From Candidatus Thorarchaeota archaeon MP11T_1 (GTDB taxonomy: Archaea > Asgardarchaeota > Thorarchaeia > Thorarchaeales > Thorarchaeaceae): a stretch of 6,463 nucleotides of DNA. Shown piece by piece: positions 1 to 5,824 of this stretch. The notes beneath the pieces were generated by a model, which was not told the DNA's origin, made no database searches, and worked only from the letters and a program-made list of their open reading frames with translations. Each line of letters opens with the position of its first letter. The stretch's first letter is position 1. Where the stretch lies: contig PJET01000093.1 in NCBI GenBank assembly GCA_002825515.1, positions 1-6,463 on the forward strand, in the 5' to 3' direction. The translations under genes and the position numbers were made by a program.

Positions 1-801
1 GAGGCTCTAGAGGTTCGTTCAATATTTCCTCCTCGTGGTGTGAATTCCATATCTGAAAACACCAAGGATGATGAGAGGAGGATGCTTGAAGAAATCAAGA
101 AAGCTTCAACTCTCAAAGAGATACTGGATATTTGGAATCATTTTCATGAAAAATATGGAGGTTTAAACCTTGAAGGGATGAAATTCATCCTTGAACAAGA
201 AATGATGACAGGAATTCTAGAGGATGCTGTAAGAGTTAGACTTGTGGAATTGAATCTGAAATCCTATGAAATAGATGGATTGGTCAGAAGCTTTTGGCGT
301 CCCGAACATATAGTCATAGGGAACTTCAGTGTCTTCAATAGTATTGCTGATCATGTCTTGGTGGACCAACACTTTCCAGTTATTCCAATTCGGGACCTCA
401 ATGTGAGACCTCAGACTACAGTGCGTCTTGTGGACATAACCTGTGACTCCGATGGTGAGATTGCACAGTTCTATAGACCTAAGACAGACGATGTTTGGTT
501 CACAACAGACAACAGACTCTTGACTTCAATTGAAGGAGAAATGGGCGAAGGTATCCCGGTTGGCAATTTAGAGAATATACCAGGTTCCTATTTTGTGCTT
601 ACGTTAACAGGCGCTTACCAGGATGCCATCGAGATGGACCATAATCTACTTGGAGACCTCCCAGACGTTGAGTTGTATCTACAAGATGATGGGAAATGGG
701 CACTCTCTTGGGTGACAGGTGCTGAGTCAATTGAAGAACTCCTAAAGGATGTTGGATATGCGGATATCGATGTGGATGAGGATCCATACATGTGGGATTG
801 A
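1..801 (+). CDS. speA: Biosynthetic arginine decarboxylase (SpeA type), C-terminal part, 5'-truncated by window edge
   Basis: PLP-dependent arginine decarboxylase of the alanine-racemase-fold family, converting arginine to agmatine, the first step of one polyamine route. The frame is open through base 1, so the 266 residues seen are roughly the last 40% of a protein that usually has about 630-660 residues; the GTG at 40 is internal, not a start. Counting from base 1, family landmarks are IGNFSVFNSIADH with DQHFPVIPI (about residues 106-130), DITCDSDG (about 145-152), and GAYQD followed by HNLLGD (about 204-219). Cys148 corresponds to the active-site Cys supplied across the dimer interface (Cys360 in ornithine decarboxylase), and Tyr206 of GAY to the PLP-phosphate-contacting Tyr. 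The PLP lysine would lie upstream, outside the window. No signal peptide; cytoplasmic. The stop abuts the next gene, suggesting co-transcription. Archaea mostly use pyruvoyl enzymes for this step, so the gene may have been acquired by transfer (inference). Confidence 0.9.
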   Translation, partial: EALEVRSIFPPRGVNSISENTKDDERRMLEEIKKASTLKEILDIWNHFHEKYGGLNLEGMKFILEQEMMTGILEDAVRVRLVELNLKSYEIDGLVRSFWRPEHIVIGNFSVFNSIADHVLVDQHFPVIPIRDLNVRPQTTVRLVDITCDSDGEIAQFYRPKTDDVWFTTDNRLLTSIEGEMGEGIPVGNLENIPGSYFVLTLTGAYQDAIEMDHNLLGDLPDVELYLQDDGKWALSWVTGAESIEELLKDVGYADIDVDEDPYMWD

Positions 802-1620
802 ATGCTCATGAAAGATACAACCAAGAACAAGTTTGATGACATCTGCAACATACTCTCCGGAAAGAAGGTTCTCGTAGCCTTTAGTGGGGGTGTTGATAGC
901 ACTGTGCTTGCACACGTTGCCAAGAGATGTGCAGGAAGTGTCAGCCTTCTAACCATTGTGAGTCCGACTGTTCCTGAGAGTGAGCTTTTTGGTGCGCGAG
1001 CAGTTGCTGAGGAACTAGATCTTGAATTGAAGGAAGAGTCCTTCAGATGGCTTGAGGAAGGCGGTCTATCTGAGAATCTTGTAGATAGATGCTATACATG
1101 CAAAAGAGCTTTAGCAGATCGGTGGCTAGAACATGCAAAGAACTTTGGATTTGATATGGTCATTGAGGGCACGACTGCCACTGAAACTGAAGGGTACCGA
1201 CCCGGACTTGCAGCTTTGAAGGAATCTGGAGTAGATTCTCCCTACCTCCAAGTAGGAGTTACAAAGACAGAGATTCGTGAATATGCACGTGAGAACAGCC
1301 TATCTAGTGCAGAAAAAGCATCAGGAGCTTGTCTTGCTACAAGATTTCCGTATGGAACTGAGATTACAAAAGAACGCTTGATTATGGTAGCAACAGTTGA
1401 AGATGCAGTACGAGATATTTTTGGGGTTGAATGTGTGCGAGCACGCTACCACGGAGACCTTGTACGAGTGGAAGTGGGGACTGACGAACTTTCCATGATG
1501 TTTAATCCAGAGAAACTTCAACAATTAGACATGGTCGCTAAGGATGCTGGGTTCACATACGTGACTCTTGATCTACAAGGGTATCGAACTGGTGCAATGG
1601 ATGAGAGTTTGTCTACTTGA
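802..1620 (+). CDS. larE: LarE-type ATP-dependent sulfur transferase (PP-loop), three-cysteine form
   Basis: A 272-residue protein, the usual length for LarE, the enzyme that puts sulfur on the pyridinium precursor of the nickel-pincer nucleotide cofactor. The PP-loop SGGVDS is at residues 28-33 and binds ATP for substrate adenylylation. DRCYTCK gives Cys97 and Cys100, and ASGACLATRFPYG gives Cys177. In single-cysteine LarE (Lactobacillus plantarum) the Cys177 equivalent is the sacrificial sulfur donor; in three-cysteine forms (Thermotoga maritima) the three hold a [4Fe-4S] cluster used for sulfur insertion, and this protein has that set. IEGTTATE (about 121-128) is also family-typical. The ATG at 802 directly follows the speA stop; a second in-frame ATG at 808 is possible, and neither has a good Shine-Dalgarno sequence, so translation is probably coupled. 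No larB, larC or lactate racemase is in the window, so the role in NPN synthesis is inferred from family; another PP-loop sulfur-transfer role is possible. Confidence 0.87.
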   Translation: MLMKDTTKNKFDDICNILSGKKVLVAFSGGVDSTVLAHVAKRCAGSVSLLTIVSPTVPESELFGARAVAEELDLELKEESFRWLEEGGLSENLVDRCYTCKRALADRWLEHAKNFGFDMVIEGTTATETEGYRPGLAALKESGVDSPYLQVGVTKTEIREYARENSLSSAEKASGACLATRFPYGTEITKERLIMVATVEDAVRDIFGVECVRARYHGDLVRVEVGTDELSMMFNPEKLQQLDMVAKDAGFTYVTLDLQGYRTGAMDESLST

Positions 1621-2806
1621 TGCAGATCAGTTCTTCTTGAGGCGTTGATAGGAAGTCACATCCCTGACGTGTAATGAGAATGTCCTCCTCTAGACTGACC
1701 TGTCCATAGTGCTCAGTCGTTACGTAAAACTCCAGTGTGAATACATTTCCAACCTCAACAACTCCCATGGGACTCTCCCCATAACGCTCCCACTTAGGGC
1801 CGAGTAGAGTGCCACCATCATGAGCAAGGCGTCCAAGTTGATGACCTAGAGCATGCTGATATTCTTCATATCCTGCAGCCTTGACAAAGTCTCGAGCTAT
1901 ATTGTCCACTTCATATCCCACCGCTCCAGGTCTTATCCATTTGGCTGCTGCTTGAATACCATCTCGCACAGTTTCAAAGGCATGTTGCACTTCAGAAGGT
2001 ACATCCTTCCTATCCCCAAAAAAGAACATTCTTTGAATGTCAGAACAATATCCATTGTACTTCACGCCAAAGTCGAAATGGAGAAGATGACCGTTCTTTG
2101 TCTTGTTGTCTATAGGGCCAGCATGTCCAAACTGCTTGTATGGACCAGCATCAACTGCTGGACAATGGTCAATATCCCAAGCGCTTGTGGCTCCATAATC
2201 ATTCATACACTTATGGAAGAAGTCATAGATTTCAATCTCAGTCATTCCAACCTTGACAAATTTCTTTGCACGTTCAAAGATGTCCTCAGTTATTTCGACA
2301 GCTTTCTGTATCCTTGACACCTCTTCCGCAGTCTTTCTGCCTCGAAGTTTCTGAATATGGTACTCGGCGGACATAAGTCGGTTGGCAAATGGAGTGTTCT
2401 TCAGATAGTCCTGGAGCAGCAAGTGCATTCCAACACTAAGTCCATCTGCTGCAACATCATTTACACTATAATTAATCGCTATCTTCTTTGGATCTTTTCT
2501 TGATAGCTGTTTAACGAGCTCTTCACGGATACTTGTGGTATAGGGAATAACTGTATCATAGATTCCCTTCGCTTCTACACCATCTTTGTCGAAACTTCCC
2601 ACAATAGCAATCTTCTCATCCTCAGTGAATATGAGTGCAGATTGCCAAGTTAGGGTTCCACCAAGTATTAGTTCAAGAACAGGGTCGGCCATCTGGGATG
2701 TTTCTCTAACCCACACAAGCCAGGCATCAATATCTTGTTCCTTGAGTATCTCACATGCCTGTTGTGCCTTGGATTTCTCTATTTCATACTGCACTTCAAT
2801 CACCAT
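1613..2806 (-). CDS. M24-family metallopeptidase, Xaa-Pro aminopeptidase / prolidase-like
   Basis: A 397-residue cytoplasmic protein with an N-terminal creatinase-type domain (about 10-150) and a pita-bread M24 catalytic domain (about 163-385). All five metal ligands of the peptidase family are present: Asp245 (HFDFG), Asp256 (YCSDIQR), His322 (GHQLGRLAHD), Glu359 (TLEFYV) and Glu374 (LEEDILIT). This predicts a dinuclear-metal enzyme releasing a residue before proline or splitting X-Pro dipeptides. M24 also includes creatinases and the DMSP lyase DddP, so the substrate is not proven. The start chosen is the ATG at 2806. The frame extends 22 codons further to 2872, but that stretch lies inside the dehydrogenase gene and has no peptidase similarity. 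The ATG overlaps the end of the upstream dehydrogenase by 11 bp, and no clear ribosome-binding site is seen, so translational coupling is likely. The 3' end overlaps larE by 8 bp on the opposite strand. Confidence 0.88.
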   Translation of the reverse strand: MVIEVQYEIEKSKAQQACEILKEQDIDAWLVWVRETSQMADPVLELILGGTLTWQSALIFTEDEKIAIVGSFDKDGVEAKGIYDTVIPYTTSIREELVKQLSRKDPKKIAINYSVNDVAADGLSVGMHLLLQDYLKNTPFANRLMSAEYHIQKLRGRKTAEEVSRIQKAVEITEDIFERAKKFVKVGMTEIEIYDFFHKCMNDYGATSAWDIDHCPAVDAGPYKQFGHAGPIDNKTKNGHLLHFDFGVKYNGYCSDIQRMFFFGDRKDVPSEVQHAFETVRDGIQAAAKWIRPGAVGYEVDNIARDFVKAAGYEEYQHALGHQLGRLAHDGGTLLGPKWERYGESPMGVVEVGNVFTLEFYVTTEHYGQVSLEEDILITRQGCDFLSTPQEELICIK

Positions 2807-3908
2807 GAGGTTGTATAACTGCTTTGAGAGAAACGTGTTTCTCCTGAGTTTCAAGGGCTTTCTGTGCATCATCTAGTGAGAACCTGTGTGTGACTAGATC
2901 CTCGAATGGGAACCTGTCGTAGTTATCAGCCACAGTCTTGATTCCACGATATACATGGAGGGTCCTTGAACCCCAAACTGTCTTTATGTCAAGGTGTTTC
3001 TTGTTCATCAAGTGTGTATTGATTTCGGTCGTTCCATGGTCTGTATACTGTCCACAAATCGTGTAACTTCCACCCTCCCTAACGAGCTCAATTCCTTCTG
3101 GGATTGCATGTGGGCTACCAGTTGCTTCATAGACAATGTCCGGACCATGACCTCCAGAAATCTCTTTGAGCTTGTCCCTTCGTTCTTCAAGAGTTGTTTC
3201 TTCTATATTGATGATATCTGTTACTCCAAATTTCTTGGCAATCTCAAGACGGTTCTTTGCTTTGTCTAGTACTGTCACTGTTGAGGCACCACTGACACTT
3301 GTAAGAACAGCAATCATGAGACCCACGGGACCAGCCCCCTGTATAGCAACATTCAGACCCCAAGTCATTGGACTCCGTAAAACAGTGTGCACAGCGGTTG
3401 GCATGGCACATCCAACAGCGCTAGCTCCGTCGAAACTAACATGCTCGGGTAGTTTGATAATGTGAGTACCTGGAGAGAGGTAAAGGTATTCACTGTAACC
3501 TCCGATCAGACGTGGGAACTTGGTCGAATCCATGGTTATTCCATAGACCTTTCGATTTGGACACTTAGTTGGAGCATCTGCAATCAGGCAATAATAGCAG
3601 GAAAAGCATGTGTCTGTAACATCATGGAAACCGACACGGTCCCCAACCTTGAGTTCATTGCCATCAAGATCTTTGATTGTCTTAGGACCGATTGCCTCTA
3701 TTGTGCCTACTACCTCGTGTCCAAGAATCAAAGGATAAGGTACTCCTGCAAGTTTTCCGTGCCATAGGTGCACATCTGTACCACAAACACCGGCATTGGC
3801 AACTTTCATCAGAGCCGCTCCTGGTTGCAGTTCTGGAAGTTCATATTCCTCAATAATCAAGTCTTCATTTGGCTTTGGAACAACCGCAGCTCGACTAATT
3901 TTCGCCAT
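2796..3908 (-). CDS. Zinc-dependent medium-chain alcohol dehydrogenase (MDR family)
   Basis: A 370-residue zinc-binding dehydrogenase oxidising an alcohol or polyol with a nicotinamide cofactor. The N-terminal GroES-like domain has the catalytic-zinc residues Cys42 (GVCGTD) and His64-Glu65 (GHEVVG), plus Cys167 (VGCAMP), the usual third ligand. Four cysteines at 101, 104, 107 and 116 form the structural-zinc lobe. The Rossmann domain begins at GAGPVG (191-196), and an acidic Asp215 at the end of the second strand (VTVLD) favours NAD+ over NADP+. Length is normal for the family and no membrane segment is seen. The ATG at 3908 is preceded by TTGTGAACTC, whose GTGA may act as a weak ribosome-binding site. 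It is the first gene of a two-gene unit with the M24 peptidase, divergent from the Fe-S operon. The substrate cannot be read from sequence; sorbitol/threonine-dehydrogenase-like and other secondary-alcohol oxidising members share these motifs. Confidence 0.9.
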   Translation of the reverse strand: MAKISRAAVVPKPNEDLIIEEYELPELQPGAALMKVANAGVCGTDVHLWHGKLAGVPYPLILGHEVVGTIEAIGPKTIKDLDGNELKVGDRVGFHDVTDTCFSCYYCLIADAPTKCPNRKVYGITMDSTKFPRLIGGYSEYLYLSPGTHIIKLPEHVSFDGASAVGCAMPTAVHTVLRSPMTWGLNVAIQGAGPVGLMIAVLTSVSGASTVTVLDKAKNRLEIAKKFGVTDIINIEETTLEERRDKLKEISGGHGPDIVYEATGSPHAIPEGIELVREGGSYTICGQYTDHGTTEINTHLMNKKHLDIKTVWGSRTLHVYRGIKTVADNYDRFPFEDLVTHRFSLDDAQKALETQEKHVSLKAVIQPHGD

Positions 3909-3954
3909 GAGTTCACAATCCCGTTTCTAGTATCCGCAAATTGTGCAAACTCAG

Positions 3955-3962
3955 ATTTAAAC
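3955..3962 (-). promoter_or_regulatory. Possible TATA box for the dehydrogenase-peptidase unit
   Basis: On the minus strand this reads GTTTAAAT, an AT-rich archaeal TATA-like element about 50 bp upstream of the dehydrogenase ATG. It would place transcription start roughly 20-25 nt before the ATG. It is the best candidate in the 105 bp upstream of this gene, but the match is weak and is judged by eye. Confidence 0.35.
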
Positions 3963-3988
3963 GAGTCCGAAAAGGCTGGTTGGATAAT

Positions 3989-3999
3989 CAAACTTATAA
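3989..3999 (+). promoter_or_regulatory. Possible BRE/TATA promoter of the tusA-dsrE-iscS-iscU operon
   Basis: TTATAA at 3994-3999, preceded by an A-rich BRE-like stretch (CAAAC), lies about 35 bp before the tusA ATG. A start site 22-27 bp downstream would fall near 4019-4026, giving a very short leader of a few to about 13 nt. This is the spacing expected of an archaeal promoter making a leaderless or near-leaderless message. Confidence 0.45.
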
Positions 4000-4007
4000 G
4001 ATTCAAT

Positions 4008-4019
4008 TAACAATTGTTA
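4008..4019. promoter_or_regulatory. 12-bp perfect palindrome between TATA box and start, candidate operator
   Basis: TAACAATTGTTA is perfectly self-complementary. It sits between the proposed TATA box (3994-3999) and the predicted transcription start, where a bound dimeric regulator would block initiation of the sulfur operon. A palindrome of this length in AT-rich DNA can arise by chance, and there is no second copy in the gap. Confidence 0.3.
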
Positions 4020-4031
4020 GTTGTGAATTCC

Positions 4032-4277
4032 ATGTCAGATATGGAGCCAACAGAGAGTCTAGATTGTGTGGGGTTATTCTGCCCGCAACCACTGTTCCAG
4101 ACAAGAGAGGCAATTGATAGGCTAAAACCAGGCGAGATACTTGAGATGATAGCTGATGATCCAGCCGCAGAGGAGGATATCAAGCGTTTCGCAAAGAGGA
4201 CTGGGAATATCCTACTGAGCTTCGAACGTCTTGAAGATGGCGTGCAGAGGTTTCTAATCAAAAAGAAGGAGGAATGA
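4032..4277 (+). CDS. tusA: TusA/SirA-family sulfur carrier protein
   Basis: A small 81-residue protein of the TusA (SirA/YedF/YeeD) family, which carries sulfur as a persulfide on a conserved cysteine between donor and acceptor proteins. The diagnostic motif LDCVGLFCPQP spans residues 10-20: Cys17 of CPxP is the persulfide-carrying residue, and Cys12 is a second cysteine often present. The rest fits the two-layer alpha/beta fold, with a helix after CPQP, ILEMIADD as a strand, and a helix over DIKRFAKR. The ATG at 4032 is preferred: it follows a possible promoter at the right distance and starts just before the conserved domain. In-frame GTG (4023) and TTG (4014) would add 3 or 6 residues without similarity; 4041 is another possible ATG. 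It is the first gene of the Fe-S operon, 3 bp before the dsrE-like gene, an arrangement that suggests TusA and DsrE exchange sulfur. Confidence 0.9.
   Translation: MSDMEPTESLDCVGLFCPQPLFQTREAIDRLKPGEILEMIADDPAAEEDIKRFAKRTGNILLSFERLEDGVQRFLIKKKEE
4266..4272 (+). promoter_or_regulatory. Strong Shine-Dalgarno site fixing a TTG start
   Basis: AAGGAGG lies at the end of tusA, 8 nt before the TTG at 4281. It is the best ribosome-binding site in the window and supports the non-ATG start of the dsrE-like gene, which otherwise has no ATG before its conserved region. Confidence 0.75.
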
Positions 4278-4280
4278 TAC

Positions 4281-4634
4281 TTGAGCAGTATTCTTTATGT
4301 GCAGACAAGTGACGACCCCGAACGTCAGTACTCACCATTCGTACTAGCGCAGAGCGCGAAGGCAATGGACATTGATGCAAAGGTCTACTTCTTGGGACAA
4401 GCATTACGGGTCCTGCAGCCGGGGGCTGCAGAGAAGATCAAGATAGGCAGTTTCCCGAGTCTCAAAGAGATAATGAAGAAGACGATTGAAATGGGTATTC
4501 CCATTTATGTTTGTGAGGCGTCAAAACAAATGCTAGGATGGGACAAGGTGGAGCTTGATCCCGACCTGAAAATTGTTGGAGCTGCAACACTCAATGACCT
4601 TGCCTTAGAAGCAGATGCGACTATGTGGTTCTAA
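4281..4634 (+). CDS. DsrE/DsrF-like (YchN-type) sulfur-relay protein
   Basis: A 117-residue DsrE-superfamily protein. The opening SSILYVQTSDDPER (2-15), then a helix with AQSAKAM and AKVYFLGQAL, and the late IVGAATLNDLALEADATMWF segment (split here around 98-117) follow the family plan of a small alpha/beta protein that forms oligomers. Cys78 in IPIYVCEAS is at the position of the active cysteine that accepts a persulfide in DsrE-type proteins; it is the only cysteine. The start is TTG at 4281, supported by AAGGAGG 8 nt upstream. It sits between tusA and the iscS-like gene, so its likely job is to receive or hand on sulfur to TusA for Fe-S assembly (inference). DsrE-like proteins also occur in sulfur oxidation and tRNA thiolation (TusBCD), but no dsrF/dsrH partners are here, so a stand-alone TusA partner is the better reading. 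Confidence 0.85.
   Translation: MSSILYVQTSDDPERQYSPFVLAQSAKAMDIDAKVYFLGQALRVLQPGAAEKIKIGSFPSLKEIMKKTIEMGIPIYVCEASKQMLGWDKVELDPDLKIVGAATLNDLALEADATMWF
4413..4431. repeat. GC-rich perfect hairpin inside the dsrE-like gene
   Basis: CTGCAGCC and GGCTGCAG are exact reverse complements separated by GGG, making an 8-bp stem with a 3-nt loop over codons 45-51. No T-run follows, so it is not an intrinsic terminator. It may only reflect the codons for Gln-Pro-Gly-Ala-Ala. Confidence 0.5.
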
Positions 4635-4652
4635 ACCAAGGTTGATGGAGAA

Positions 4653-5822
4653 ATGAAGCAAGTCTATCTCGACTATCAGAGTGCAAAACCAGTTGATCCC
4701 AGAGTCGTTGAGGGGATGACAAAATACTATACTGAGGCTTTTGGAAATCCATCTGCTCTACATCAAGTTGGAGATATAGCAACCGATGCACTAGAAGAGA
4801 GTCGTAAAAGTATTGCCAAGTTCATCAACGCAGATGAGGACGAAATTATATTCACCTCGGGAGCTACAGAGGCCATCAATCTCGGAATAATGGGATACGC
4901 ATTTCGAAACAAGAACAAAGGTAATCACATCATTATCTCAGAGATAGAACACATTTCTATACGCAACATAGCCAAGTATCTTGAAAGAGAAGGATTTGAA
5001 ATCTCGAGAGTCCCTGTTGATAAATATGGCAAGGTAGATTTGCGAAAACTTGAACGTCGCATTACAGACAAGACAATTCTTGTTTCAGTAGCGATGGCAA
5101 GTAATGAAATTGGCACGATTCAACCAGTAGATGAGATTGGAAAACTAGCTGCCGAGAAAGGAATCGCATTCCATACTGATGCAGTTGCAGCTGAGGGTCT
5201 TCTTCCCATTGATGTGAGAAAAGACAACATCAATCTCATGGCACTCTCCTCTAACGATCTCTATGGACCTCGCGGTGTCGGTGTTCTATATATGCAGAAG
5301 AAGTTCAGAGTCAACCCCATGATTATAGGAGGAGGTCAGGAGAGAGGTTTGAGATCTGGCAGTGAGAATATTCCTGGAATTGTTGGGATTCGGCTTGCAA
5401 CGGAAATAATGCAGAAAGAAATGAATTCTGAGGTAAAACGTTTCCAAGGTTATCGAGATAGAATGGTAAAACAGGTGTTGGAAGAGGTCCCAGACAGCCA
5501 TCTCAATGGGCACCCGACACAACGTCTTGCATCTAATGCTCATTTCAGATTTGATGGAATTGAGGGTGAGTCAATCTTGCTCTCATTCAAAGATCTAGGC
5601 ATCTCTGTATCCACGGGTTCCGCATGTACATCAAAGACGCTTGAGCCGTCGCATACTCTTATAGCAACAGGTCTCCTTCATGAGGAGGCACATGGCTCAC
5701 TTCAACTTACAACAGGCAGATTCAACACAGATGAAGACATTGATATAGTACTTGAAGCGGTGCCAAAAGTGGTTTCACGACTTAGAGAATTATCTCCAAT
5801 TTACAAATCCAAGGGTGAATGA
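4653..5822 (+). CDS. iscS: IscS/NifS-family protein lacking the PLP lysine (Archaeoglobus IscS type)
   Basis: A 389-residue full-length class-V aminotransferase-fold protein, homologous to cysteine desulfurases. Conserved parts: YLDYQSAKPVDPRV (5-18), TSGATEA (68-74), His100 (SEIEH), HTDA with Asp176, RSGSEN with Arg234, the mobile-loop GSACTSK with Cys325, and GRFNTDED (355-362). The lysine forming the PLP Schiff base, normally in HKxYGPKG, is missing: the motif reads SSNDLYGPRG with Asn201 and Asp202. Gln183 of E. coli IscS is also replaced, by Ala179. Archaeoglobus fulgidus IscS has the same Asp substitution, is reported to lack desulfurase activity, and supplies a cysteine ligand to the [2Fe-2S] cluster on IscU; the resemblance here, including SAKPVD, SSND and the SPIY ending, is strong from memory. 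So it is probably a non-desulfurase partner of IscU rather than a sulfur source. The ATG at 4653 has GGAG only 2 nt upstream. The gene ends 2 bp before iscU. Confidence 0.93.
   Translation: MKQVYLDYQSAKPVDPRVVEGMTKYYTEAFGNPSALHQVGDIATDALEESRKSIAKFINADEDEIIFTSGATEAINLGIMGYAFRNKNKGNHIIISEIEHISIRNIAKYLEREGFEISRVPVDKYGKVDLRKLERRITDKTILVSVAMASNEIGTIQPVDEIGKLAAEKGIAFHTDAVAAEGLLPIDVRKDNINLMALSSNDLYGPRGVGVLYMQKKFRVNPMIIGGGQERGLRSGSENIPGIVGIRLATEIMQKEMNSEVKRFQGYRDRMVKQVLEEVPDSHLNGHPTQRLASNAHFRFDGIEGESILLSFKDLGISVSTGSACTSKTLEPSHTLIATGLLHEEAHGSLQLTTGRFNTDEDIDIVLEAVPKVVSRLRELSPIYKSKGE
5814..5818 (+). promoter_or_regulatory. Ribosome-binding site for the iscU-like gene
   Basis: GGTGA, which pairs with the archaeal 16S rRNA tail (consensus GGAGGTGATC), lies within the last codons of the iscS-like gene, 6 nt before the ATG at 5825. 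It supports that start and close coupling of the two genes. Confidence 0.5.
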
Positions 5823-5824
5823 AA

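Noticed and set aside
40..50. GTGAATTCCAT occurring at 40-50 and again at 4023-4033 as a dispersed repeat
   Set aside because: An exact match of about 12 bases is expected roughly once by chance in a window this size; the first copy is inside coding sequence.
40..801. GTG at 40 as the true start of the first gene
   Set aside because: The frame stays open to base 1, no ribosome-binding site precedes the GTG, and the protein is clearly only the C-terminal part of SpeA.
1853..2317. Plus-strand open frame opposite the M24 gene, 154 codons
   Set aside because: Antisense shadow of a well-supported gene; its Ser/His/Cys-rich composition is typical of shadow frames and it has no recognisable motif.
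2807..2872. A 22-residue N-terminal extension of the M24 peptidase starting at 2872
   Set aside because: It lies wholly inside the dehydrogenase C-terminus in another frame and has no M24 similarity; the ATG at 2806 places the creatinase-type domain correctly.
3166..3767. Plus-strand open frames opposite the dehydrogenase
   Set aside because: They mirror conserved dehydrogenase codons and show no motifs or ribosome-binding sites.
4014..4031. TTG at 4014 as the tusA start
   Set aside because: It falls inside the palindrome and upstream of the predicted transcription start; the added residues are not family-like.
5240..5280. Frameshift or pseudogene as the reason for the lost lysine in IscS
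   Set aside because: The reading frame is intact, flanking motifs are normal on both sides, and the same Asp is known in Archaeoglobus IscS.
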